Shown: positions 54,176 through 64,000 of the stretch, piece by piece
Numbering within the stretch: the first letter of the stretch is position 1
How the letters are laid out: every line of letters begins with the position of its first letter
Assembly (NCBI RefSeq): GCF_040958095.1
Contig: NC_091185.1
Span: 20,137,218 to 20,201,217, forward strand
DNA from: Procambarus clarkii
Taxonomy: Eukaryota > Arthropoda > Malacostraca > Decapoda > Cambaridae
Direction: 5' to 3'
DNA length: 64,000 nucleotides
Made by a program: the position numbers and the translations under genes
The notes under the pieces: model-generated
Seen by the model: the letters and a program-made list of their open reading frames with translations, nothing else
Databases searched by the model: none
What the model was told of the DNA's origin: nothing

Positions 54176-55214
54176 TGTCACGGCCTGCTTGAGCCACCAA
54201 CCAGGTTCTATCTGTTTAGTGTGCCTTATAGCTTCTTCTTCTATGATCCTACCCACCAAGTCAATGGTAAGTTCTCAAAAATTGGCGATAGTAATTGTAC
54301 AAGGAATAAAGGTTGGTAAACAAGATGCAATAATACCTGCACCAATATATTATATACAGAAGTATAACTACACTTAATTACACAGTGTCGCTTTCACCCA
54401 GGACACAATATATCTGCAGTGCTCTTCAAATCCCAGTGAGTCCACTATCTTCAAGAATACGTCGTCCATACTCGGTGGCAATCATCGGCGAGTTCACCAT
54501 CCTCAACATGGGCCAGTCCACACACTCTATCGTCACGATGTCCCAATACCCCCACATCTGCTCTCCAGAAACACACTGGCAGAGGTCTTCAGCAACATGC
54601 TGACAGGGGTCACAAATAATCACTCCCAGGGGTTTCTAACACCCTGGCAGAAGTCTCTAGCAACACACACACTAGCAGCACTTCTCAGCAGAAAGACACT
54701 GCTGTCTTCTTGTAACTCCTGGCCAAATCCTGGGTACGTCGGTCCACACAATCACTGCTCAATTAAAACAGCCAACACATTGCTTTCTACCGACGATGGC
54801 CACTTGTCCTCACAGGAATCAAGTCAGAAGTTCTGGACTGCCCAAGGTGTACTAATTACCACAATGCAATAGGCATTATACATCACCTCTGTGAGCATAA
54901 AAGTGATTAGCCAGACATAAAGTATAGAGGGAGCACATAGAAAGACAATCTTTCACCGGGGAACTGAAATTGTAATCGAATGCACATTCTAGATGCTGTT
55001 GATATTGTTACGTCACTCACCAGAGGTCATCAGCATCGACCTCACTTCCGAACTGAGGTATGAAACAGGAACCTTTTACAGGCGCCACACCTCTGCTAAC
55101 AGAAGGCGTTGTCTGCGTCTCATCTAATGCCTTTGAGTTGGAGTGCAGGTCCATAGATGGCGCCGAAATCACCACATCACACTCCAGCACCAGTGTTGAT
55201 AATGTAACAGTTAC
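54176..55214. repeat. Diverged ~0.9-kb repeat, unit 2
   Basis: Lies between two TTAGG-like blocks and shares landmarks with 52.6-53.47 kb. Frames of 60-90 codons here have no recognisable content. Confidence 0.4.
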
Positions 55215-57215
55215 GTAATGCTTAGGTTAGGTTATGGTTAGATTAGGTTATGGTTACGTTAAGTTATGGTTTGGTTAGGTTATTATTAGGTTAGTTTATG
55301 GTTAGGTTTTGGTTAAGTTAAGGTTAGTTTATTGTTAGGTTAGGTTATGGTTAGATTATTTTTATGGTAGGTTATGATTAGGTTATGCATAGGTCATGGA
55401 TAGGTTAGGTTATGGTAAGGTCAGGTAATGGTTAGTTAATGGGTAGACTACAGTTAATTTAGGGTTAGGTTAGGTTGAGGATAGGTTATGGCTTGGTTAG
55501 GTTATAATTAGGATAGGTCATGGTTGGGTTATGGTTAGGATATGTTATGGTTATATTATACAGTAGTTAGATTATGGTAAAGTTATTGATAGGATAGGAT
55601 ATGGTTAAATTATTGTTAGTATAGGTTATGGTTAAGTTATTGTTAGGATAGGTTATGGTTAGGTTATACATAGGTCATGGATAGGTTTGTTAATGGTTAG
55701 ATTATGGTTAATTTAAGATTAGGTTAGGTTATGGACAGGTTATTGCTTGGTTAAGTTATGGTTATCCTAGGTCATGGTTGGGTTATGGTTAGGATATGGC
55801 TAGGTTAGGTTAAGTTAGGTTATGGTTATGTTATGGTTAGATTAGGTTATGGTAAGGTTAGGTTGTGGTTATGATTAGGTATTGTTATGTTAGGTTAGGT
55901 TAAGTTATCATTAGGTTAGGTTATGGTTAGGTTATGGTTATGTTGCAGTTAGGGTTAGGCTAGGTTATGGTTTGGTTAGGTTAGTCTTAGGTTATTGTTG
56001 GGATAGGTTATGGTTAGGTTAGGTTATGGATAGGTTATGTTATGGATAGGTTAGGTGATGGTTAGGTTAGGTTAGGTCTAGTTTATGGTTAAGTTATGGT
56101 TACACTAGGTTATGGTTGAGTTATGATTAGGTATGGTTATGTTATGATTAGGTTACTTTATGGTTAGGTTAGGTTATGGTTTGGTTATGGTTAAGTTATC
56201 TTTAGATTAGATTATGGTTAGATTACAGTTACTTTATGGTTTGAATATTGATAGGTTATGGTTAGGATATTGTTGAGTTAGGTTATTGTTAGGATAGGTT
56301 ATGGTTAGGTTATTGTAGGGATAGGTTATGGGTAGATTATTGATGGGATAGGTTAAGGCTAGGTTATTGTTGGGATGTATTATGGTTAGGTTATACTTAG
56401 GTCATTAATAGGTTACATTATGGTAAGGTCATGTTAGGTAATGGATTATTAATGGTTAGGTTATGGTTAGATTATAGCTTGGTTAGGTTTTGATTAGGTT
56501 AGGTTAATATTAGGTTAGGTTATGGTTAGTGTAGGTTATGGTTGTGTTATGGTTATGTTATGGTTAGATTAGGTTAGGTTAGATTAGGTTAAGTTAGGTT
56601 ATGATTAGGTTGTGGTTGGTTTGGGTTATGTTTACGTTATGGGTAGATTATGCTTAAGTAATTGATAGATTACATTATGGTTAGGTTAGAAAATGGATTG
56701 TTAATGGCTAGGTTACATTATGGTTAGGTTAGATCATGGATTGTTATTAGTTAGGTTATTGCTAGGTTAGTTTATGGTGAGGTTAGGTTATGGTTAGGTT
56801 AGGTTATGGTTAGGTTAGGTTATGGTTAGATTAGGTTATTGTTAGGTTAGGTTATGATTAAGTTAGGTTATTGTTAGGTTGGTTTATGGTTAGGTTATGG
56901 TTAAGTTATGGTTAGGATATGGTCAGGTTAGGTTATAGTAACTTTTTTACAGTTTGGTTATGTGTAGGTCATGGATAGGTTAGGTTATGATAAGGTTACG
57001 TAATTGTTAATGGTTAGGTTGTGGTTAATTTAGGGTTAGGTTAGATTATGGCTTGGTTAAGTTATGGTTAGGATAGGTCATGGTTGGGTTATGGTTAGAA
57101 TATTGTTGGGTTAGGTTATGGTTAGGTTATGGAAGGTTAGGTTATTGTTTGGTTAAGTTAGGGTTAGGTTTATTGTTGGGATAGTCTATGGATAGGTTAT
57201 GCTTAGGTTATGGTT
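55215..57215. repeat. Degenerate TTAGG-like array, block 2
   Basis: Two kilobases of GGTTATGGTTAGGTTA-like sequence. The core pentamer TTAGG recurs at irregular intervals with TTATGG, TTATTG and ATAGG variants. No coding frames. Confidence 0.85.
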
Positions 57216-57472
57216 AGGAGCCGGCAGCTGAGCGGACAGAACACTCGACGCGTGATCCTGTGGTCCCGGGTTCGATCTGGGGCGCTGGCGAGAAACAATG
57301 GGCAGAGTTTCTTTCACCCTGATGTCCCTGTTACCTAGCAGTAAATAGGTACCTGGGAATTACTCAGCTGCCACGGGCTGCTTCCTAGGGATGGAAGCCT
57401 GGTCGAGGACTGAGCTGTGGGGACACTAAAGCCCCGAAATCATCTCAAGATAACCTCAAGATAGGTTATGGC
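57216..57472 (+). mobile_element. tRNA-derived SINE, copy 1
   Basis: Starts GGAGCCGGCAGCTGAGCGGA (A-box-like GCAGCTGAGCGG), with B-box-like GGTTCGATCTG at about 57270. The body contains TACCTAGCAGTAAATAGGTAC and the end is ATCATCTCAAGATAACCTCAAG. Copies 2 and 3 (58427, 59308) are inverted relative to it. All three sit in the TTAGG-like sequence. Confidence 0.85.
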
Positions 57473-58425
57473 TAGGTTAGGTTATGATTAGGTTAGGTTA
57501 TGGTTAGGTTAATGTTAAGTTATATGTAGGTTAGGTTATGGTTACAATACAGATAGGTTAGGGTTAGGTTAGGTTAGGTTATGGTTAGTTTGTTGTTAGA
57601 TTATTGTTATGGATAGGTTAGGTTATGGTTACATTATTGTTGGGATAGGTTATGATTAGGCAGTTGTTGGGATAGGTTATGGTTAGGCTATTGTTGGGAT
57701 AGTTTTTTTGGGATAGGTTATTGTTGGGATATGTTTTGGTTAGGTTATGCTTTGGTCATCGATAATGGATTGTTAAAAGTTAGGTTATGGTTAGGTTACA
57801 TTATGGTTAGGCTAAGTTATAGTTAGGTTATGTTAGGTTAAGGTTAGGTTAGGTTATGTTAGGTTAAGTTAAGTTATGCTTAGGTTGCATTACGTTATGG
57901 GGTGGTTATGGTTAGGTTATGTTAAAAATATTGTTCGGATAGGTTATGGTTCTGTTATGGTAAGGTTAGTTAATGGCTATGATTAGGTTAGGTAATTTTA
58001 GGTTAGGGTTGGTTGTGGTTAGGATAGGTTATGGTTAGGTTAGGGTTGGTTGTGGGTAGGATAGGTTATGGTTAGGTTAGATTATGGTTAGGTTAAAGGT
58101 AAGTTATGGTTAGGTTAGGTTATGGTTACAATTCTGTTGGGTTAGGGTTAGGTTAGGTTATGGTTACTTTATGATTAGGTTGTTGTTAGATTATTGTTAT
58201 GGATTGGTTATGTTATGGTTTCATTGTTGTTGGGATAGGTAATGATTAGGCTATTCTTTGGGATAGGTTACGGTTAGGCTATTGTTTGGATAAGTTATTT
58301 TTGGGATAGGTTTTATTGGGATATGTTTTGGTTAGGTTATACTTTGGTCATCGATAGGTTACATTATGGTTAGTTTAGGTTAGGTAATGAATTGTTAAAT
58401 GTTAGGTTATGTTATGGTTAGGCTA
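57473..58425. repeat. Degenerate TTAGG-like array, block 3
   Basis: Same composition as block 2, with local duplications such as GGTTAGGGTTGGTTGTGG (58003 and 58040) and a repeated GTTGGGATAGGTTA phrase (57650-57730). Confidence 0.85.
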
Positions 58426-58426
58426 T

Positions 58427-58692
58427 CTTGAGGTTATCTTGAGATGATTTCGGGGCTTAGCGTCCCCGTGGCCCTGTCCTCGACCAGGTCTTCTTTATGT
58501 TACACCCATCCCCCAGAAAGCAGCCTGTAACAGCTGTTTAACTCCCAAGTACCTATTTACTGCTAGGTAACAGACACATCAGGGTGAAAGAAACATTTTT
58601 GCCCATTTGTCTCCGCCACCACCGGGGATCGAACCCGGAATCTCAGGACAACGAATCCGAAGCACTGTCCACCCAGCTGTCAGGCGCCCTAA
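58427..58692 (-). mobile_element. tRNA-derived SINE, copy 2
   Basis: Reverse orientation: begins on plus with CTTGAGGTTATCTTGAGATG (3' end) and ends with AGCTGTCAGGCGCCC (5' head). The B box on minus is GGGTTCGATCCC at about 58627. A ~15-bp insertion (TTTATGTTACACCCAT) distinguishes it from copies 1 and 3. Confidence 0.85.
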
Positions 58693-59306
58693 TTAGGTTC
58701 AGGCTAGGTTATAGTTAGGTTATGGTTAGGTTATGTTAATTTAGGTTAGGTTAGGTTAAGTTAGGTTATGCTTAGGTTGTGTTAGGTTATGGGGTGGTTA
58801 TGGGTAGGTTATGTTAAGAATATTGTTCGGTTAGGCTATGGTTATTTTAGTTAATGGCTATGATTAGGTTAGGTTTGAGTTTGTTGTGGTTTGGATAGGT
58901 TATGGTTAGGTTAGGTTATGATTAGGTTACAGTTAGGTTAGATTATGGTTAGGTTATTGTTGAGATTGGTTATGGTTGGGATAGATTACGGTCAGGTTAT
59001 TGTTGGGATTGGTTATGGTTTGGTTATTGTTGAGAGAAGTAATGCTTACGTCATGGATAGCTTACATTATGGTTAGGTTAAACAATATATTGTCAATGGC
59101 TAGGTTATGGTTAGGTTAGATAATGGATTGTTAATGGTTAGATTATGGTTTGTCTAGATTATGGTGGGGTTATAGTTAGGTTATGGTTAGATTATTGTTG
59201 GGATAGGTTATGGTTATGTTAGATAATAGATTGTTAATTGGTAGGTTATGGTTAGGTTAGGTTATGGTTAGGCTAGGTTATGGTTGGGTTATGGTTAGAT
59301 TAGGTT
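58693..59306. repeat. Degenerate TTAGG-like array, block 4
   Basis: Continues the GGTTAGGTTATGG pattern between SINE copies 2 and 3. Confidence 0.85.
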
Positions 59307-59307
59307 A

Positions 59308-59548
59308 ACTTGAGATGATTTCGGGGCTTTTTAGTGTCCCCACGGCCCGGTCCTCGACCAGGCCTCCACCCCCAGGAAGCAGCCCGTGACAGCTGACTAA
59401 CACCCAGGTACCTATTTTACTGCTAGGTAACAGGGGCATAGGGTGAAAGAAACTCTGCCCAATGTTTCTCGCCGGCGCCTGGGATCGAACCCAGGACCAC
59501 AGGATCACAAGTCCAGCGTGCTGTCCTCTCGGCCGACCGGCTCCCTCA
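59308..59548 (-). mobile_element. tRNA-derived SINE, copy 3
   Basis: Reverse orientation: CTTGAGATGATTTCGGGGCT at the 3' end; B box GGGTTCGATCCC on minus at about 59486; head GAGCCGGTCGGCCGAGAGGA at 59526-59545. The A and B boxes are better preserved here than in copies 1 and 2. A 67-codon minus frame over it is not a gene. Confidence 0.85.
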
Positions 59549-60767
59549 TGGTTATGGTAGGTTAGGTTGTGGTAGGTTTGGTTATCAGTATGTTTAGTAT
59601 GGTTAGGTATGGTTTAGTATGGTACAGTTTGGCATCTTCTTTTAATGGTTACTGACTTTCTTGGTTTAGTTTTGTTTAGCTTAGGTTAGATTTAGTTTGA
59701 TTAGGCTAAGTTACGTTTAAACTGTGTATTATTCTCAAACATGAGCAATATGAAATTCAAAAACTACTTAAGTATCCGTTCGTATATGACATTAATGAAA
59801 ACCTACTCATTAGGGCTTATCAAAGAAAACGAGTTTATCATAGACTTTTTATCATTTAATCCCTGGATATATAATACAATTCAGTTATAACTTCAGAATA
59901 TTTTCTGTTTATGACAGAGGTTCACATACCTGGTTACAAGCTTATTGTTATTGAAACCGGAATATGCTTTCTGACCATCACAAATATCTAGATAACTTTC
60001 CATGTGGTCTGAGAGGGAAAGTGATGTCTCAAACTAATCAATCTACCCTGAAATCGGGTTGTTTACCATAAACTTTTAATTAATTAGGTTCTATGTTCAA
60101 GCAATCATATAATATTTCTTGAATATTTTGTAAGGGTGCATTAATGCCAAATATTGTTTCAGGATTAAATCAAAATTAATGAATGTTCAATGCATCCATC
60201 TATCAGTACACATAACTTCTGTTATTGAGGTTACTGATGAGTACTTCTCACTGTATGTATATCTTGCGTGATCCTGGATATGGTTAACTGCTGACTACAC
60301 ATGAGCAAACTTCTCTCAAACTGCCCTACCATTTTGCCTAATTTATAAAGAAAAATTATATCCTAGGTGTGGATGGCAGGATGACTTGGCACTGTTACTG
60401 GCAGTATGCATACCAGGATAAGAAGTTGTCATAATACAGGGATGCACCTAAGGAGACATGAGATTCGGACTTCAGAAAGCAATAGCCTGTGGAACAAATA
60501 ATATATTAGTAATCAGTTACATATAAAAGTTTGAATTTAAGGGCATAATGTTTTCTAAGATGTATAGCCCCAAGATAACAATAACTTATAATAATAAGGT
60601 AAGTAGTGTACAACACACACTACAATAAAACACCAAGATGAGAGCAGACATCATTAGTAGATGATGTATCGCCTGTCAGTGATTACTCAGATATAAATGA
60701 GAAACAATTGTAGTGTTTATGGAGGAGCAAATAAGGACGTGTGAGGTGAAGGTGAGGGATAATGTAC
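59549..60767. other. End of TTAGG-like sequence, then AT-rich spacer
   Basis: TTAGG words fade out by about 59720. 59.7-60.77 kb is AT-rich with no coding or repeat signal that I can identify. Confidence 0.55.
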
Positions 60768-61099
60768 TTACCTAGTTTTACTTACATAGTTATCCTTGCG
60801 GGGTTGGGGGGGGGAGGTTGAGCTTTGACTTTTTGGTCATGCCTCTCAACCGTCAATATACTGGTGTACAGATTCCTGAGCTTCTCGAACTCTATCATAT
60901 CTACATTTGAAACTCTGAATGGAGTCAGCTTCCACAACATCGCTACCTAGTTCATTCCATTTACTAACTACTCTGACACTGAAAAAGTTCTTTCTGATGT
61001 GTCTGTGGCTCATTTGGGTACTCAACTTCTACCTGTGTTCCCTTGTGCGTGTACCACCTGTGATAAATAGTCCATCCTTGAACACCCTGTCAGTTCCCC

Positions 61100-62900
61100 T
61101 GAGAATTTTGTACGTGGTGATCATATCTCCCCGAGCTCTTCTGTCTTCCACCGACGTGAGGTGCAGTTCACGCAGCCTTTCCTCGTAACTCATGCCTCTT
61201 AGTTCTGGGACTTGCCTAGTGGCATACGTCTGAATTTTTTCCAGCTTCGTCTGTTGCTTGACAAGGTACGGGCTCTATGCTGGGGCTGCATACTCCAGGA
61301 TTGATCTTACATATGTGGTATACAAGGTTCTAAAGGATTCCTTACACAGGTTTCTGAAAGCAGTTCTGGTGTTAGGCAGCCTCGCATGCGCCGCCGATGT
61401 TATTCTTTTGGTTTGGGCTTCAGGAGACAGGTTTGGCATGATATCAACTCTTAGATCTTTCTCTCTGTTTGTTTCGTGAAGGATTCATCTCCCATTCGGT
61501 ATCCACTGTCTGGCTTCCTATTTCCTCCGCCTTGTTTCATTACCTTGCATTTACTTTGGTTGAACTTTAATAGCCATTTGTTAGACCATTCCTTCAGTTT
61601 GTCTAGGTCATCTTGTAGCCTCATACTATCTTCCTCTGTACTGATCCTCCTCATAATTTTTGCATCATCAGCAAACATCGAGAGGAACAAGTCTATTCCT
61701 TCTGGAATAGATCGTTTACGTATATCAGAAACAGTATAGGTCCAAGGATTGATCCCTGTGGGACTCCACTGGTGACGCCTGACCACTCCGATACCTCACT
61801 CTCACAGTGACTCGGTGTATCCTGTTGCTTAGATACTCCCTTATCCAGTGGAGTACCTTCCCTTTCACTCCTGCCTACATCTCCAGCTTGTGCACTAGTC
61901 CCTTATGTGGTAGTGTGTCAAAGGCTTTCTGGCTGTCCAGAAATATGCAGTCTGCCCAGCCCTCTTGCCCTTGCCTAATTTTTGTTGCCTGGTCATAGAA
62001 CTCAATTAAACCTGTTAGGCATGATTTGCCATTTCTGAACCCACGCTGATGTTGTGTTACAAAGTTCTTGTGCTGAAGATGTTCCACTAGCGTTTTTTCA
62101 CAATCTTCTCCATCATCTTGCATGGAATGCAAGTTAGGGACCCCGGCCTGTAGTTCAGTGCCTCCTGTCTATCACCCTTCTTGTATATCGAAACTACATT
62201 AGCCATCTTCCAAATTTTTGGCAGTTCACCTGATATCAGTGATTAGTTGTACACCAAGGTGAGTGGCAAGCACAGAGCTTCTGCTCCTTCCTTTATAATC
62301 CATTGTGAGATTCCATTCGGGCCTATGACCTTTGTCACATCCAAATCTAGCAGATGCGTCCTCAGCTCCCCCACTGGTAATCACAATCTCCTCTAGTGGT
62401 GTCTGATTTGATATTCCCTCACTTATCTCTGGGACTTCTCCTTGCTCTGATGTGAAGACCTCCTGGAATTTCTTATTGAGTTCCTCTCACACTTTCTTGT
62501 CGTTTGTAGTGAATCTTTTTGCCCCTATCCGCAGTTTCATTACCTGTTCCTTTACTGTTGCTTTCCTCCTGATGTGGCTATGCAGCAGTTTGGGTTGAGT
62601 CTTTGCCTTGCTCGCTATGTCAATTTCATATTGCCTCTTCACCTCTCTTCTTACCCTGATGTATTCATTCCTGGCGCTCTGGTATCTTTCTCTGCTCTCT
62701 AGTGTTCTGTTATTTCTATAGTTTCTCCAGGCCCTTGTACTTAGATGCTTTGCTAACTTACGTCTCTGATTAAACCATCGTTTCTCGTCTGCATTTCACT
62801 TTGTTCCTTTTGGATTGGGACGAACTTGGCTGCTGCCTCCTTACACTTCTGTGTGATGTAGTCCATCATGTCTTGAGCTGTCTTTCCTCTGAGCTCTGTT
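61100..62900 (-). pseudogene. CR1-like reverse transcriptase remnant, copy 2
   Basis: Minus order: linker (about 62.8-62.5 kb), ISQWIIKEGAEALC-like segment (62.3 kb) and QRGFRNGKSCLTGLIEFYDQATKIR (62.03 kb). Next are [18 protein letters not shown] (61.93 kb; the D of the palm motif is intact here, unlike copy 1) and the catalytic MFADDAKIMRR at about 61670. LKEWSNKWLLKFNQSKCK follows (61.6 kb), then the C-terminal ELRGMSYEERLRELHL-like end (61.2 kb). Frameshifts occur at about 62.1, 61.8 and 61.45 kb. Confidence 0.82.
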
Positions 62901-62912
62901 TCTCAAGCTATA

Positions 62913-63860
62913 TCAGTTAGGAAATTTCTTATTATCCTCATAGTTTCCCTTCCGGAATGCCGGCCTTTTGCTTTCTGGTTCTTTCTTTGAGTACATTAAC
63001 CCTTCTTCAACCAGATACCCAAACATCAGTACACTGTGATCACTCATTCCCACGGAGACTTCGAGACAGGTTTTCCATATGTCTGAATCGTTCTGGGTGA
63101 ATACTAGGTCGATTCTCGCTGGTTCATTGTTGCCTCTTATTCTCGTGCGAACCCTGATATGCTGACTTAAAAAACAGTTTTTAGTCGTCACCTCCAACAG
63201 TTTCCCCCTCCATGCTTCCTCACCTCCAGGTGGTTCCTTGCTTTCCCAGTCTATCCTTCCGTGAGTAAAGTCCACATGATGAACAGATGGCAACCCGTTC
63301 TCGCACTTTCTTACAGTCAATATTGACTTATTAAATACATGCATATGTGACATACTAGTATACCCTGAAAAGCTTCATAGAAAACACCGACCTTACCTAA
63401 CCTTCTTAGTATGTTAAGATAAGCATCTTATTGCTTCGTAATTACAATTATTACTTAACCTATACTTATAATAGGTTAAGTAATAATTGTAATTATGAAG
63501 CAATAAGATGCTTATCTTAACATACTAAGAAGGTTAGGTAAGGACGGTGTTTTCTATGAAGCTTTTCAAGGTAAACTAGTATGTTTAGTATGTCACATAT
63601 GCACGTATTTAATAAGTCAATATTGACTATACGAAAGTGCGAGAACGGGCTGCAGATGGAATCGATTTCTACAGGCAGCAGTGGCTGCTCTCTCAATTAA
63701 AGTGTTAACGGCCATGTTGTTTTTGTCATACTCATGCCTGGGTCTTCTGTCATTTGGTGGTGGGTTATATATCACTGCTACTCTTGCTCCTCCCATTGTC
63801 ATGGTGCCTGTTATGAAGTCTCTGAACACTTCGCAACCCGGACTTCTTGTGCTCTTTCCC
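62913..63860 (-). pseudogene. CR1-like endonuclease remnant, split by MITE
   Basis: 63.83-63.66 kb on minus: VFRDFITGTMTMGGARVAVIYNPP, an internal strand of the AP-endonuclease fold. After the MITE: HHVDFTHGRIDWES (63.28 kb), LLEVTTKNCFLSQHI, RIDLVFTQND (63.1 kb) and the catalytic end MSDHSVLMF (63.04 kb; SDH). The endonuclease would nick the insertion site. Confidence 0.75.
63291..63652. mobile_element. 362-bp palindromic MITE with 7-bp TSD
   Basis: Two ~175-bp inverted arms: left starts CAACCCGTTCTCGCAC, right ends GTGCGAGAACGGGCTG. They meet around 63466 (ACCTATACTTATAATAGGT). Arm identity is high, with a few substitutions and one ~9-bp indel. CAGATGG at 63284-63290 and 63653-63659 is the likely target duplication. 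It interrupts a LINE endonuclease gene. It encodes no protein and must have been moved by a transposase elsewhere. Superfamily not determined. Confidence 0.85.
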
Positions 63861-63933
63861 TAAGTTCACTTACCTATGCAAGGCCCGATTTGCCTAATAA
63901 GCCAAGTTTTCATCAATTAATTGTTTTTCGACT

Positions 63934-64000
63934 ACCTAACCTACCTAACCTAACCTAACCTAGCTTTTTCGGCTACCTAACCTAACCTAACAGATAAAGA
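63934..64000. repeat. TTAGG telomere-type repeat (CCTAA strand), at window end
   Basis: CTACCTAACCTACCTAACC followed by (CCTAA)n, interrupted by CTAGCTTTTTCGG. It is cleaner than the 53-59 kb blocks. Confidence 0.75.

Larger units (their letters stand above)
60768..63900 (-). mobile_element. CR1-like LINE, copy 2, with MITE insertion
   Basis: Same family and orientation as 12985-15439, extending further 5' into the endonuclease. The 3' end is at 60768 (TTACCTAGTTTTACTTAC...). A run of G (GGGGTTGGGGGGGGGAGG) replaces GGGGGTTGAGC of copy 1. A 362-bp palindromic MITE splits the endonuclease region at 63291-63652. The 5' part of the element is missing. Confidence 0.82.

Noticed and set aside
57216-57290. 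A functional tRNA gene (A- and B-box-like sequence)
   Set aside because: The tRNA-like head does not fold into a full cloverleaf by inspection and is followed by the conserved SINE body also present at 58.4 and 59.3 kb.
1-64000. CRISPR arrays, operons or other prokaryotic features
   Set aside because: Repeats are tandem or dispersed without unique, regular spacers, and the content is clearly eukaryotic.

Overview
This is a eukaryotic, repeat-saturated genomic window with no convincing intact host gene. Three observations point to an arthropod, most likely a decapod crustacean. First, long arrays are built on the arthropod telomere pentamer TTAGG (53.5-59.6 kb, 31.4-32.1 kb, its mirror at 33.9-34.6 kb, and the last 60 bases). 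Second, there are tRNA-derived SINEs with a clear B box. Third, CR1-like, Tx1/L1-like, Gypsy and Helitron relics are packed and nested together. The species assignment is inference; the repeats are read directly from the sequence.

Layout. 0-1.7 kb: the last codons of a LINE ORF1 at the window edge, an LTR-retrotransposon leader fragment, then two minisatellites. 2.19-8.24 kb: a full-length but frameshifted two-ORF non-LTR retrotransposon (minus strand) with poly-A tail and a 10-bp target-site duplication. 8.5-10.6 kb: minus-strand Gypsy gag-protease remnant and a second copy of the leader fragment. 10.6-12.98 kb: AT-rich DNA with a ~185-bp satellite. 12.98-15.44 kb: CR1-like LINE (minus) carrying a nested 237-bp SINE-like insert. 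15.4-17.0 kb: GTG-rich and 15-bp minisatellites. 17.0-20.1 kb: mostly non-coding, with a tandemly duplicated exon-like segment and a LINE 3' end. 20.1-24.9 kb: decayed Gypsy gag-pol (plus). 26.88-39.14 kb: a giant palindrome. 39.3-46.0 kb: two ORF1-only LINE derivatives (minus) separated by AT-rich DNA. 46.2-52.17 kb: a Helitron 5' fragment, then a Helitron helicase relic interrupted by a third ORF1-only element. 52.2-55.2 kb: diverged repeat pair. 53.5-59.6 kb: degenerate TTAGG-like sequence with three SINEs. 60.77-64.0 kb: a second CR1-like LINE, into which a 362-bp palindromic MITE has inserted.

The two most notable items are as follows. (1) A 12.26-kb inverted repeat has ~5.9-kb arms of >98% apparent identity, built from blocks of tandem minisatellites around a 390-bp polypyrimidine centre and flanked by a direct repeat GAGGGC(A). 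It has the architecture of an enormous Foldback-type transposon. (2) A family of gag-only (ORF1 + 3' UTR + A-rich tail, no reverse transcriptase) retroelements is present in three near-complete copies plus one 3' end. They share ORF1 ancestry and 3'-UTR hairpin motifs with the full-length LINE in the same window, a situation analogous to mammalian HAL1 or Drosophila HeT-A.

All proteins described are transposon-derived and almost all carry frameshifts or stops, so none is expected to be made intact. Frames were read by eye; exact boundaries are approximate unless a duplication or terminal motif fixes them.
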